A stretch of 21,239 bases of DNA from Actinomycetota bacterium (GTDB lineage Bacteria; Actinomycetota; Actinomycetes; Mycobacteriales; Micromonosporaceae). Below, piece after piece: positions 6,614 to 13,695 of the stretch. The position numbers were made by a program, and so were the translations under genes. Within the stretch, counting starts at the first letter, position 1. Each line of letters starts with the position of its first letter. The stretch covers positions 1 through 21,239 of the forward strand of contig VAXX01000455.1 in NCBI GenBank assembly GCA_005885115.1, in the 5' to 3' direction. The notes below the pieces were generated by a model. The model saw only the letters and a list, made by a program, of their open reading frames with translations. It searched no databases and was not told the origin of the DNA.

Positions 6614-7846
6614 TCAGCTACCGTACTGCCCCCACGGCACCGCCCAGTCACCGAGCCCGTTGCCGATCGACAGGGTCACCGGGGTGCCGCGTACGTCCAC
6701 GATGTCACCGACCTGGAACGTGTCGAACACCCACTGCGCGTCGGCGGTGTGCAGGTTGACGCAGCCGTGCGAGATGTTGGCCCGGCCGATCTGGCCGTTC
6801 CACGGTGCCGCGTGGCAGTACTCCCCGGAGTACGAGATCCGGGTGCACAGCTGGACGTCTTCCTTGTAGTAGTTCGGATCCTTCGGGTCGATGATGCCGT
6901 AGCTCGCCGAACTCATCGTCACGGTCTGGACCTTCTCCAGCACCACGTGCGGGCCGCTGTTGGTGTTGTAGTTGACGGTGTGCCCGTCGGCCGCCTTGGT
7001 GGTGGCGTTCTTGCCGGTGCTGCAGGGCATGGTACGGATGACCTGACCGTCCTGGTACACCGTGGCCTGGTGGGTCTGGCTGTCCACGATCATGATCCGG
7101 GACGGGCCGATCGTGTAGCTGGTGCTGCTGTTGCCGGCGCCGTAGACGTTGTTGCCGAGGTTGACGCCCAGCGCCTTCACCGTGACCGAGATCCGGCTGC
7201 CCGAGGCGAAGTACTTCTCCGGCCGCCAGTGCAGGGTCTGCCTGTCCAGCCAGAAGAACTTCCCCTCCACCGGGGGCGAGGTCTCGACGACGACCGCCTT
7301 CTCGGCCGCCGCCCGGTCGTTCACCGAGCGGCTGAAGTGGATGATCGGGAACTGCCCGACGCCGTACGTCCCGCCGTTCTTCAACGCGTTGGGCGCGTTG
7401 GCCTGGAAGGTGACCCCGGCCGTGCTGCCCGGCTTGAGCGTGGTGAAGGTGCTGGTCTGCTGCGCCGTGGTACCCGACGGGTCGGCGAGCACGGCGGTGA
7501 TCGTGTACGTCTGCCCGTAGGCCAGGTCACCGGTGGAGCGCCAGGTGCGCTGGTCGGTGTCCAGCGCGCCGGCCAGCGTGGTCTTGCCGGCCGTGACGGT
7601 CACCGACTGGAGGGTGCCGGCGTCGGCGGTGACCACGACCGGCTGTCCGGGGACGACACCGGTGGCGGCCGCTGCCGGCGCGAAGGTCACCGTCGCGGGC
7701 GGCCTGGACGGGGTGGGGCCGATCGAGGAGCCCGGCTCGGCCCAGCGGGCAGCCGGGTTCGCACCAGCCGCATTGGTACAGCCGGCCACGGCGGAACCCG
7801 CCGCGACTCCCACGACCCCGGTGACGACCTGACGACGACTCAGCAT
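6614..7846 (-). CDS. L,D-transpeptidase, lipoprotein with Ig-like domains
   Basis: 410 residues, close to the length of mycobacterial LdtMt2. It starts MLSRRQVVTG with a hydrophobic segment and a lipobox VAGC (C23), so it is probably a lipoprotein; the RR pair hints at Tat export. Two Ig-like domains follow (about 45-140 and 145-245). The YkuD catalytic domain (about 255-400) carries 'CHAAPWNGQIGRANISHGCVNLHTADAQWVFDTF' with H345, H360 and nucleophile C362. Such enzymes make 3-3 cross-links in peptidoglycan outside the membrane and resist most penicillins. ATG start with AGGAAGGG just upstream. It precedes the ESX cassette on the same strand but has its own promoter and no evident functional link. 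Confidence 0.95.
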   Translation of the reverse strand: MLSRRQVVTGVVGVAAGSAVAGCTNAAGANPAARWAEPGSSIGPTPSRPPATVTFAPAAAATGVVPGQPVVVTADAGTLQSVTVTAGKTTLAGALDTDQRTWRSTGDLAYGQTYTITAVLADPSGTTAQQTSTFTTLKPGSTAGVTFQANAPNALKNGGTYGVGQFPIIHFSRSVNDRAAAEKAVVVETSPPVEGKFFWLDRQTLHWRPEKYFASGSRISVTVKALGVNLGNNVYGAGNSSTSYTIGPSRIMIVDSQTHQATVYQDGQVIRTMPCSTGKNATTKAADGHTVNYNTNSGPHVVLEKVQTVTMSSASYGIIDPKDPNYYKEDVQLCTRISYSGEYCHAAPWNGQIGRANISHGCVNLHTADAQWVFDTFQVGDIVDVRGTPVTLSIGNGLGDWAVPWGQYGS

Positions 7847-7867
7847 GGTCCCTTCCTCCCGCCGGGA

Positions 7868-7895
7868 AGGCTACTTCGCCGGCGCCAGCCGGCAA
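7868..7895 (-). promoter_or_regulatory. Promoter of the L,D-transpeptidase gene
   Basis: On the minus strand TTGCCG (7895-7890) is followed after 16 bases by TAGCCT (7873-7868), a fair housekeeping-type promoter, 22 bases before the ATG. The leader would be very short but includes the GGAGGAAGG ribosome site. Confidence 0.45.
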
Positions 7896-7925
7896 ACCCC
7901 GTGTCGTCCGGATCCGGGGCGCCCG

Positions 7926-7931
7926 TAGGCT
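7926..7931 (+). promoter_or_regulatory. -10 box of gltX, leaderless type
   Basis: TAGGCT ends 6 bases before the GTG at 7938. With the usual distance from -10 box to transcript start, transcription would begin at or next to the GTG. There is no ribosome site before the GTG, in line with a leaderless mRNA, which is common in actinobacteria. The -35 region is weak. Confidence 0.55.
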
Positions 7932-7937
7932 GAGGGC

Positions 7938-9344
7938 GTGACGGTACGCGTGCGATTTGCTCCCTCTCCTACTGGAATGTTCCATGTGGGCAGCGCCCGG
8001 TCGGCGCTGCACAACTGGGTCTTCGCCAACCAGGCCGGAGGTACGTTCGTCCTGCGTATCGAGGACACCGACGCCGCCCGCAACGCTCCGGAGTGGACCG
8101 AGGGGATCCTGTCGGCGCTGGACTGGATCGGGATCAGCGCGGGCAGCTACGAGGGCCCGTACTTCCAGTCGGACTACGCGCCCGATCACCGGGCCGCGGC
8201 CGCCCGCCTGTACGAGGCCGGCCGGGCGTACTACTGCGACTGCACCCGGGAGCAGGTCCAGGCGCGTACCGGCAACCAGTACACCGGGTACGACGGCTTC
8301 TGCCGGGACCGGGGCCTGGGCTCCGGCGCCGGGCGCGCGCTGCGCTTCCGCACCCCCGACGAGGGCGTCACCACGGTGGTGGACCTGATCCGGGGTACCC
8401 CGACCTTCGAGAACCAGCTCATCGAGGACTTCGTCATCGCCCGCGCCGACGGGTCGGCGGTGTTCCTGCTGGCCAACGTCGTGGACGACGCGACCATGCG
8501 GATCACCCACGTGATCCGGGCCGAGGAGCACCTGCCGAACACGCCCAAGCAGCAGCTGCTCTGGGAGGCGCTGGGTCACCGGCCGCCGGTCTGGGCGCAC
8601 GTACCGATCATCGTCAACGAGAAGCGGCAGAAGCTGTCCAAGCGCCGGGACAAGGTCTCCCTGGAGGCGTACCGGGACGAGGGCTACCTCGCCGACGCGA
8701 TGCGCAACTACCTGATGCTGCTCGGCTGGGCGCCGTCGGGCGACCGGGAGATCGTGCCCTGGGAGGTGATCGTCGAGGAGTTCCGCCTCGGCGACGTCAA
8801 CCCGTCGCCGGCGTTCTTCGACGAGAAGAAGCTGCGCGCCTTCAACGGCGAGTACATCCGGGCGTTGCCGGTGGACGACTTCATCGCCGCCTGCCTGCCG
8901 TGGCTGACCGGAACGGCCACGATCCCCGCGCCGCCGTGGCAGCCCGGTGACTTCGACCCCAAGGCGTTCGCGGCGGTGGCGCCGCTGGCGCAGACCCGGA
9001 TCACCGTACTGGCGGAGATCGTGTCCTATGTGGACTTCCTGTTCCTGCCCGCGCCGATCGTGGACGAGGCGGCCTGGGCCAAGGCGATGAAGGACGGCGG
9101 GGGGTTGCTGACGGCCGCGATCGGCGCGTTCGAGGCGGTGGCCTGGGAGGCCGAGTCGCTGAAGGCCGCGCTGGAGGCGGTCGGCGCGGAGCGCGGGCTG
9201 AAGCTGGGTAAGACCCAGGCGCCGGTACGGGTCGCGGTCACCGGACGGTCCGTCGGGTTGCCGCTGTTCGAGTCGCTGGAGGTACTGGGACGGGACCGCG
9301 GCCTCGCCCGGCTGCGCGCGGCCCGGGACCGGGTGAACTCCTAG
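7938..9344 (+). CDS. gltX: Glutamyl-tRNA synthetase
   Basis: 468 residues, normal length for bacterial GluRS and too long for the truncated Glu-Q-tRNA(Asp) synthetase. It charges tRNA(Glu) in the cytoplasm. Class I signatures are clear: '[21 protein letters not shown]', with the HIGH motif as H16-V-G-S19, and 'KLSKR' at 232-236. A zinc-site pattern C100-x-C102...Y118-x3-C122 is present. '[11 protein letters not shown]' and 'LLWEALG' are typical, and the C-terminal helical anticodon-binding domain ends '[20 protein letters not shown]'-like (here [23 protein letters not shown]). GTG start at 7938 is supported by family N-termini ([12 protein letters not shown]). Divergent from the transpeptidase gene. 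Whether it also charges tRNA(Gln) for the amidotransferase route cannot be told from here. Confidence 0.95.
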   Translation: MTVRVRFAPSPTGMFHVGSARSALHNWVFANQAGGTFVLRIEDTDAARNAPEWTEGILSALDWIGISAGSYEGPYFQSDYAPDHRAAAARLYEAGRAYYCDCTREQVQARTGNQYTGYDGFCRDRGLGSGAGRALRFRTPDEGVTTVVDLIRGTPTFENQLIEDFVIARADGSAVFLLANVVDDATMRITHVIRAEEHLPNTPKQQLLWEALGHRPPVWAHVPIIVNEKRQKLSKRRDKVSLEAYRDEGYLADAMRNYLMLLGWAPSGDREIVPWEVIVEEFRLGDVNPSPAFFDEKKLRAFNGEYIRALPVDDFIAACLPWLTGTATIPAPPWQPGDFDPKAFAAVAPLAQTRITVLAEIVSYVDFLFLPAPIVDEAAWAKAMKDGGGLLTAAIGAFEAVAWEAESLKAALEAVGAERGLKLGKTQAPVRVAVTGRSVGLPLFESLEVLGRDRGLARLRAARDRVNS

Positions 9345-9483
9345 CCGATACCCGGCTCCCCGGGACAGCGGAAGTCGCCGAGTTGCTAGATGATGTAGAG
9401 AGCGCGACTATCTAGCGCGTCCCGCATCGATCCAACCCCATCCGCACGCTCCTCCGGCGTACCCCTCACGCAAGGAGTCGACA
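9345..9483 (+). promoter_or_regulatory. Intergenic region with GCTAGAT / ATCTAGC inverted repeat
   Basis: 139 bases between gltX and the secreted-protein gene. A perfect 7-base inverted repeat, GCTAGAT (9385-9391) and ATCTAGC (9410-9416) separated by 18 bases, sits in the AT-richest part. TTGCTA (9383-9388) overlaps the left arm and TATCTA (9409-9414) the right, so the repeat could cover a weak promoter. CTAG-containing palindromes are known operators of some GntR/YtrA-type regulators; whether that applies here is inference. AAGGAG at 9472-9477 is the ribosome site for the next gene. Confidence 0.45.
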
Positions 9484-10064
9484 GTGAGTCGCCGTCCCAC
9501 CCGGTGGCTGGCCTACCTCCTCACGGTCGGCGCGACCGTCCTCGCGCTCGGCATCGCCGGTCCCGCCTGGGCCGCCGACGAGCCGACCTCGCTCACCATC
9601 GCGGGCCAGAGCCTGTCCGACCCGATCGAGTTGCGGCAGGCCGCCCAGCCCGACCTGTTCAACCGGCTGCTGCACCAGGTCACCTGGATGGCCAGCGCCA
9701 CCGGCGCGCCGGCCAGACCCGACCCGGCCACGCTCGGCCCGAAGTACACGGTGACGGTGCTGACCAGCGCCAGCCGCAGGGGGCGGCCCCGGAGGCGTGG
9801 TTCTACGTGTCGATGTCGGTCCCGGAACTGCTCCAGGCGGCCGGGGTACCGGCAGCCGACGAGAGCACGATCGGCCTCCAGTACCAGGATCCGGCCGGGT
9901 ACGTCCCAGCCGCGGTCAACACCGACAACCGTCCGCTGGTCAACCTCCGGCAGATCGTCGACGGGCAGCGCCGCACGCTGCTCGCCTGGGCCGGTTCGGC
10001 GCTGGCCGTCCTGGCCCTGGTGGTCCTGGCCGCCCGGCGCAGCCGCCGGCGCTACGCCACCTGA
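9484..10064 (+). pseudogene. Secreted, C-terminally membrane-anchored protein, frameshifted
   Basis: The first ~99 codons encode a signal peptide (MSRRPTRWLAYLLTVGATV..., cleavage near AWA-A at 30/31) and an exported domain (DEPTSLTIAGQSLSDPIELRQAAQPDLFNRLLHQVTWM...KYTVTVLTSAS). The continuation (GAAPEAWFYVSMSVPELLQAAGVPAADE...LVNLRQIVDGQ) and a C-terminal membrane helix (LLAWAGSALAVLALVVLAA) with a basic tail (RRSRRRYAT) are in another frame. The switch is at or near a run of five G at 9779-9783; a sixth G would restore one 193-residue protein. GTG start with AAGGAG 6 bases upstream. Function unknown: an exported domain held on the outer face of the membrane. Either a real homopolymer frameshift or a base-call error. 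41 bases before fasR. Confidence 0.72.
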
Positions 10065-10105
10065 CGCCCGCGTGTCCGGCGGTCGGGACGTGCGAAGGTG
10101 GTCGC

Positions 10106-11269
10106 ATGGCACCTGAGCAACTGGCCGCGACCCTGCGCCGGATCGAGCGCTCCGCCGGCGCCCTGTCGACGGCCAGCGTGGCCCGGATGGACGAGGTGCT
10201 GCCCTGGTTCCGCGAGCTGCCCGCGGACCAGCGCGCGTGGGTGATGCTGGTCGCGCAGGCGGGGGTACGGTCGCTGGTCGAGTGGCTACGCGACGCCGGG
10301 TCGTCCTCGCAGGAGGTTTCCGACGAGGTGTTCGACGCGGCACCCCGGGCCCTCGCGCGGTCGCTGAGCCTCCAGCAGACGGTACAACTGATCAAGGTGA
10401 CCATCGACGTCGTCGAGGAGCAGGTACCGCACCTGGCCGCCCCCGGTGAGGAGGTGGCCCTGCGCGAGGCGGTGCTCAAGTTCTCCCGCGAGGTGGCCTT
10501 CGCCGCGGCCCGGGTGTACGCCCGGGCGGCGGAGTCGCGCGGCTCCTGGGACGCCCGGTTGCAGGCGATGCTCGTGGACGCGCTGCTGCGCGGGGACACG
10601 TCGGACGTACTCGCGAGCCGGGCGGCGGCCCTGGGCTGGTCGGACGTGTCCGTGGCGGTCGCCGTGGGCCGCTCGCCGGGCGGGGAGGCGGCCGCGGTGG
10701 TGCACACGGTGTACCGGGCCGCGCGGCGGATCGGCGTCGAGGTGCTCGGCGGCGTACACGGGGACCGGCTGGTCGTGGTGCTCGGCGGGGCACCGGATCC
10801 GCTCGGGGCCACCGAGAAGCTGCTGGTCGGCTTCGGGGACGGACCGGTCGTGGTGGGTCCGGCGGTACCCCGGTTGGACGAGGCGACCGAGTCGGCGCGG
10901 GCCGCGCTGGCCGGGTACCGGGCCGCCCCCGCGTGGCCGGCCGCACCCCGGCCGGTCGCCGCCGCCGACCTGCTGCCCGAACGGGCGCTGGCCGGGGACG
11001 CCGAGGCCCGGCGGATCCTGCGGCAGGACGTCTACGGCGCGCTGCTGCGCTCGGGCAACGAACTGCTGGAGACGTTGGACGCGTTCTTCGCGGCCGGCGG
11101 GGTGCTGGAGAGCGCGGCGCGGGCGCTGTTCGTCCACCCGAACACCGTCCGGTACCGGCTCAAGCGGATCAGCGAGATCACCGGACTGGCGCCATTCAGC
11201 GGCCGGGACGCGTACGCGCTGCGGGTGGCGCTGACGGTCGGGCGCCTGGACCCGACTTCTGTGACGTAG
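10106..11269 (+). CDS. fasR: FasR, PucR-family transcriptional regulator of fatty acid synthesis
   Basis: 387 residues. The C-terminal PucR-type helix-turn-helix is clear: 'LLETLDAFFAAGGVLESAARALFVHPNTVRYRLKRISEITGLAPFSGRDAYALRVALTVGRLD'. The middle part (VSVAVAVGRSPGGEAA...GDRLVVVLGG) matches the GGDEF-like regulatory domain of the family, and the N-terminal ~170 residues are helical. Position directly before fabD is that of FasR in Streptomyces and Mycobacterium, an activator of the fabD operon whose DNA binding responds to long-chain acyl-CoA. ATG at 10106 with GAAGGTGG just upstream fits the family N-terminus; the frame is open further upstream but that part overlaps the previous gene and is not protein-like. 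Confidence 0.92.
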   Translation: MAPEQLAATLRRIERSAGALSTASVARMDEVLPWFRELPADQRAWVMLVAQAGVRSLVEWLRDAGSSSQEVSDEVFDAAPRALARSLSLQQTVQLIKVTIDVVEEQVPHLAAPGEEVALREAVLKFSREVAFAAARVYARAAESRGSWDARLQAMLVDALLRGDTSDVLASRAAALGWSDVSVAVAVGRSPGGEAAAVVHTVYRAARRIGVEVLGGVHGDRLVVVLGGAPDPLGATEKLLVGFGDGPVVVGPAVPRLDEATESARAALAGYRAAPAWPAAPRPVAAADLLPERALAGDAEARRILRQDVYGALLRSGNELLETLDAFFAAGGVLESAARALFVHPNTVRYRLKRISEITGLAPFSGRDAYALRVALTVGRLDPTSVT

Positions 11270-11399
11270 CGCACCTCGTGAGTCACTTTTAGTTACAACT
11301 TCCGCAACTGTCCGTCGAGCATTGGAGGAAGTGCACAAAGATCTTGGTCGGGTTTGTTGCCTGGCAGCACGGCGCGCACGGGCGTACTCCGGGAGAGTC
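11270..11399 (+). promoter_or_regulatory. fabD promoter region with candidate FasR operator
   Basis: 130 bases between fasR and fabD, with an AT-rich island unusual for this genome. AGTT (11291-11294) and AACT (11306-11309) form an inverted repeat with an 11-base spacer, and ACTT/AACT motifs recur between them. FasR is known to bind upstream of fabD in Streptomyces; this repeat is the best candidate site by position. A weak -10-like AAAGAT is at 11337-11342. The GGGAG ribosome site of fabD is at 11391-11395. Confidence 0.4.
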
Positions 11400-12566
11400 A
11401 TGAGCGTGCTCGCCGTACTCGCGCCCGGACAGGGCGCCCAGAAGCCGGGCTTCCTGACGCCCTGGCTGGAACTACCCGGTGCGGCGGCCCGGCTGCGCTG
11501 GTGGTCCACGCTCGCCGGCACCGACCTGGTGCACCTGGGCACGGAGGCGGACGCCACCGAGATCAAGGACACCGCGAAGACCCAGCCGCTCCTGGTGGCC
11601 GCCGCGCTGCTGGCCGCCGAGCACCTGCCGATGTACGACGTGGCCCTGGTCGCCGGACACAGCGTCGGCGAGCTCGGCGCGGCCGCGCTGGCCGGCGTCC
11701 TGAGCCCGGAGTCCGCGGTCACCCTGGCCGGCGTACGGGGCCGGGAGATGGCGGCCGCGTGCGCGCTGGAGCCGACCGGGATGGCCGCCGTTCTCGGCGG
11801 CGACCCGGACGAGGTGGTCGCCGCGATCGAGGCCGCCGAGCTGTACGCGGCCAACCGCAACGGCGCCGGACAGATCGTGGCCGCGGGCTCGACCGAGGCG
11901 CTGGCCAAGTTCGCCGCGCAGCCACCGGCCGGAGCCCGGGTACGCCCGCTGGAGGTGGCCGGGGCGTTCCACACGCCGTACATGGCCGCGGCCGAGCGGG
12001 CCCTGACCGCCGTGGCCACCGGCATACCGGTCGCCGACCCGCACAAGATCCTGCTCTCCAACCGGGACGGTACCGCCGTCGGCAGCGGGGTGGAGATGCG
12101 CCAGCGCCTGGTCGCCCAGGTCACCGCGCCGGTCCGGTGGGACCTGTGCCAGCGCAGCCTCACCGACATCGGGGTCACCGCGCTGATCGAGCTGCCCCCC
12201 GCCGGTACCCTGGCCGGCCTGGCCAAGCGGGCGCTGTCCGGGATCGAGATCCTCACCCTCAACACGCCCGACGACCTGCCGGCCGCGCGGGACCTGATCG
12301 CCCGGCACGGGGTGGTACCCAGCGGCGAGCCGACCCCGCAGTTCCGGGTCGTGGTCTCGACCGCCGCCGGTACGTTCGCGCCGTTCGCCGAGCTCGTCGA
12401 GGGTACCGAGGTCCGGTCCGGTCAGGTGATCGGGCAGGTCAGCACCAGGCAGGGATCGGTCGAGGTGACCGCGCACGAGTCGGGCGTACTCACCGAATGG
12501 CTCGTCCACCACGACGACCCGGTCGCGGCCGGGCAACCGCTGGCCCGCATCGGCGGTCAGATGTGA
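11400..12566 (+). CDS. fabD: Malonyl-CoA:ACP transacylase with C-terminal lipoyl-like domain
   Basis: 388 residues; ordinary FabD is about 305-315. It moves malonyl from CoA to AcpP. The catalytic core (1 to about 305) has 'APGQGAQ' (8-14), the nucleophile in 'AGHSVGE' (S88), R113 in 'GVRGREM' and the catalytic His in 'AGAFHTPYM' (H191); 'LLSNRDG' and 'PVRWDLC' are typical of actinobacterial FabD. The extra C-terminus (about 315-388, 'VEGTEVRSGQVIGQVSTRQGSVEVTAHESGVLTEWLVHHDDPVAAGQPLARIG') reads like a biotinyl/lipoyl domain, but at the place of the modified Lys (as in ETDKA) it has Q351, so it is probably not modified. ATG at 11400 preceded by GGGAG; an earlier in-frame ATG at 11322 lies in the promoter region and was rejected. 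Confidence 0.94.
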   Translation: MSVLAVLAPGQGAQKPGFLTPWLELPGAAARLRWWSTLAGTDLVHLGTEADATEIKDTAKTQPLLVAAALLAAEHLPMYDVALVAGHSVGELGAAALAGVLSPESAVTLAGVRGREMAAACALEPTGMAAVLGGDPDEVVAAIEAAELYAANRNGAGQIVAAGSTEALAKFAAQPPAGARVRPLEVAGAFHTPYMAAAERALTAVATGIPVADPHKILLSNRDGTAVGSGVEMRQRLVAQVTAPVRWDLCQRSLTDIGVTALIELPPAGTLAGLAKRALSGIEILTLNTPDDLPAARDLIARHGVVPSGEPTPQFRVVVSTAAGTFAPFAELVEGTEVRSGQVIGQVSTRQGSVEVTAHESGVLTEWLVHHDDPVAAGQPLARIGGQM

Positions 12567-12600
12567 GCGCGGCGAGGCGTGCCGCGGACCAGGAGGTATG

Positions 12601-13419
12601 GTGACCCGCGGTTCCAAGATCATCGCGATGGGGCACTACCAGCCCGCGCGGGTACTGACCAACGACGAGATCGCGCAGATGGTCGACACCAACGACGAGT
12701 GGATCCGCGACCGGGTCGGCATCGTCACCCGGCGCATCGCCGACACCGAGTCGGTGGCCGACATGGCCGCCGCCGCGGCGGGTAAGGCGCTGGCCAACTC
12801 CGGCCTCTCCGCCGCCGAGATCGACCTGGTCACCGTCGCGACGTGCTCGTCGGTGGACCGCTGCCCGAACGTGGCCACCCGGGTGGCGGCCAAGCTCGGG
12901 ATCGCCTCCCCGGCCGCGTACGACCTCAACACCGCGTGCTCGGGGTACGAGTACGCCGGAGCGGCCGTGGTGACCGGGGTCGCCGACGACGAGGAACCCG
13001 GCATCGGCCCGGTGATGTGGGGCTCCGCGCCGGACAAGAGCGACGTCATCACCATCGAGGGCTGGCGCCCGTACATTCAGCAGAGCGGCCAGACCGTGTT
13101 CCGCTGGGCCACGTTCGCGCTGCCGGCCCTGGCCGAACGGGCCTGCGCGGCGGCCGGCATCACGCCCCGGGACCTCGCCGCGTTCGTCCCGCACCAGGCC
13201 AACCTGCGCATCATCGAACCGCTGGCGCGCAAGCTCGGAGTAGTCGACGCGGTGGTTGCCAAGGATATCGTCGAGTCCGGTAACACGTCGGCCGCGAGCG
13301 TCCCCCTGGCCCTGTCCAAGCTGGTCGAGCGGCGGGAGATCCCTTCGGGGGCACCGGTCCTGCTCTTCGGCTTCGGCGGCGGCCTCACCTACGCCGGGCA
13401 GGTAGTCCGCTGCCCGTGA
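12601..13419 (+). CDS. fabH: 3-oxoacyl-ACP synthase III, internally deleted
   Basis: FabH condenses an acyl-CoA starter with malonyl-ACP. N- and C-terminal parts are good FabH: 'TNDEWIRDRVGIVTRR', C113 in 'NTACSGYEYA', H198 in 'PHQANLRIIE', N228 in 'ESGNTSAAS' and 'GFGGGLTYAG'. The total is only 272 residues against about 315-335. 'SGYEYA' runs straight into 'GAAVVTGVADDEEPGIGPVMWGS', missing about 43 residues that normally include a helix, core strands and the 'FGDGAG' motif. The Cys-His distance is 85, against 132 in E. coli (112 to 244), while His-Asn (30) is unchanged. The gap is in frame, at about 12955-12960. The enzyme is unlikely to fold as it stands. Start: AGGAGG at 12591-12596 lies 4 bases before GTG 12601 and only 1 base before ATG 12598, so GTG is preferred. 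Confidence 0.9.
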   Translation: MTRGSKIIAMGHYQPARVLTNDEIAQMVDTNDEWIRDRVGIVTRRIADTESVADMAAAAAGKALANSGLSAAEIDLVTVATCSSVDRCPNVATRVAAKLGIASPAAYDLNTACSGYEYAGAAVVTGVADDEEPGIGPVMWGSAPDKSDVITIEGWRPYIQQSGQTVFRWATFALPALAERACAAAGITPRDLAAFVPHQANLRIIEPLARKLGVVDAVVAKDIVESGNTSAASVPLALSKLVERREIPSGAPVLLFGFGGGLTYAGQVVRCP

Positions 13420-13448
13420 CCGACCAAACCATGAGGAAGGAAATCCCT

Positions 13449-13694
13449 ATGACGACCCGTGACGAGATCACCGCCGGCCTCGCCGAGATCCTCGAAGAGG
13501 TGGCCGGCGTGAGCCCGGACGACGTCGCCGAGAGCAAGTCGTTCACCGACGACCTGGACGTCGACTCGCTGTCCATGGTCGAGGTCGTCGTCGCCGCCGA
13601 GGAGAAGTTCGGCGTGAAGATCCCGGACGACGAGGTACAGAACCTGAAGACCGTGGGCGATGCGGTGTCCTACATCGAGAAGGCCTCGGCCTGA
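13449..13694 (+). CDS. acpP: Acyl carrier protein
   Basis: 81 residues, acidic, with the phosphopantetheine site at S40 in 'DDLDVDSLSMVEVVVAAEEKFGVKIPDDEVQNLKTVGDAVSYI'. It carries the growing acyl chain between FabD, FabH and FabF. The ATG at 13449 is preceded by AGGAAGGA about 7 bases upstream; the in-frame GTG at 13416 overlaps the fabH stop and is less likely. The length and helix pattern are intact. It sits between fabH and fabF as in Streptomyces FAS-II clusters. Confidence 0.97.
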   Translation: MTTRDEITAGLAEILEEVAGVSPDDVAESKSFTDDLDVDSLSMVEVVVAAEEKFGVKIPDDEVQNLKTVGDAVSYIEKASA

Positions 13695-13695
13695 C

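Noticed and set aside
9797..10105. Upstream extension of the fasR frame
   Set aside because: It overlaps the secreted-protein gene, reads as low-complexity Arg/Gly/Pro, and the ATG at 10106 has a good ribosome site and family-like N-terminus.
11322..11399. Earlier ATG for fabD adding 26 residues
   Set aside because: The added residues are unlike FabD, they lie in the promoter area, and the ATG at 11400 has GGGAG and the family start xxLAVLAPGQG.
10286..12265. 659-codon open frame on the minus strand opposite fasR and fabD
   Set aside because: Composition (Arg/Ser/Pro/Ala rich, no family motif) is that of the antisense shadow of GC-rich genes, and both plus-strand genes are firmly identified.
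12566..12600. Frameshift or stop problem between fabD and fabH
   Set aside because: The gap holds a normal AGGAGG ribosome site and both reading frames are clean at this border.
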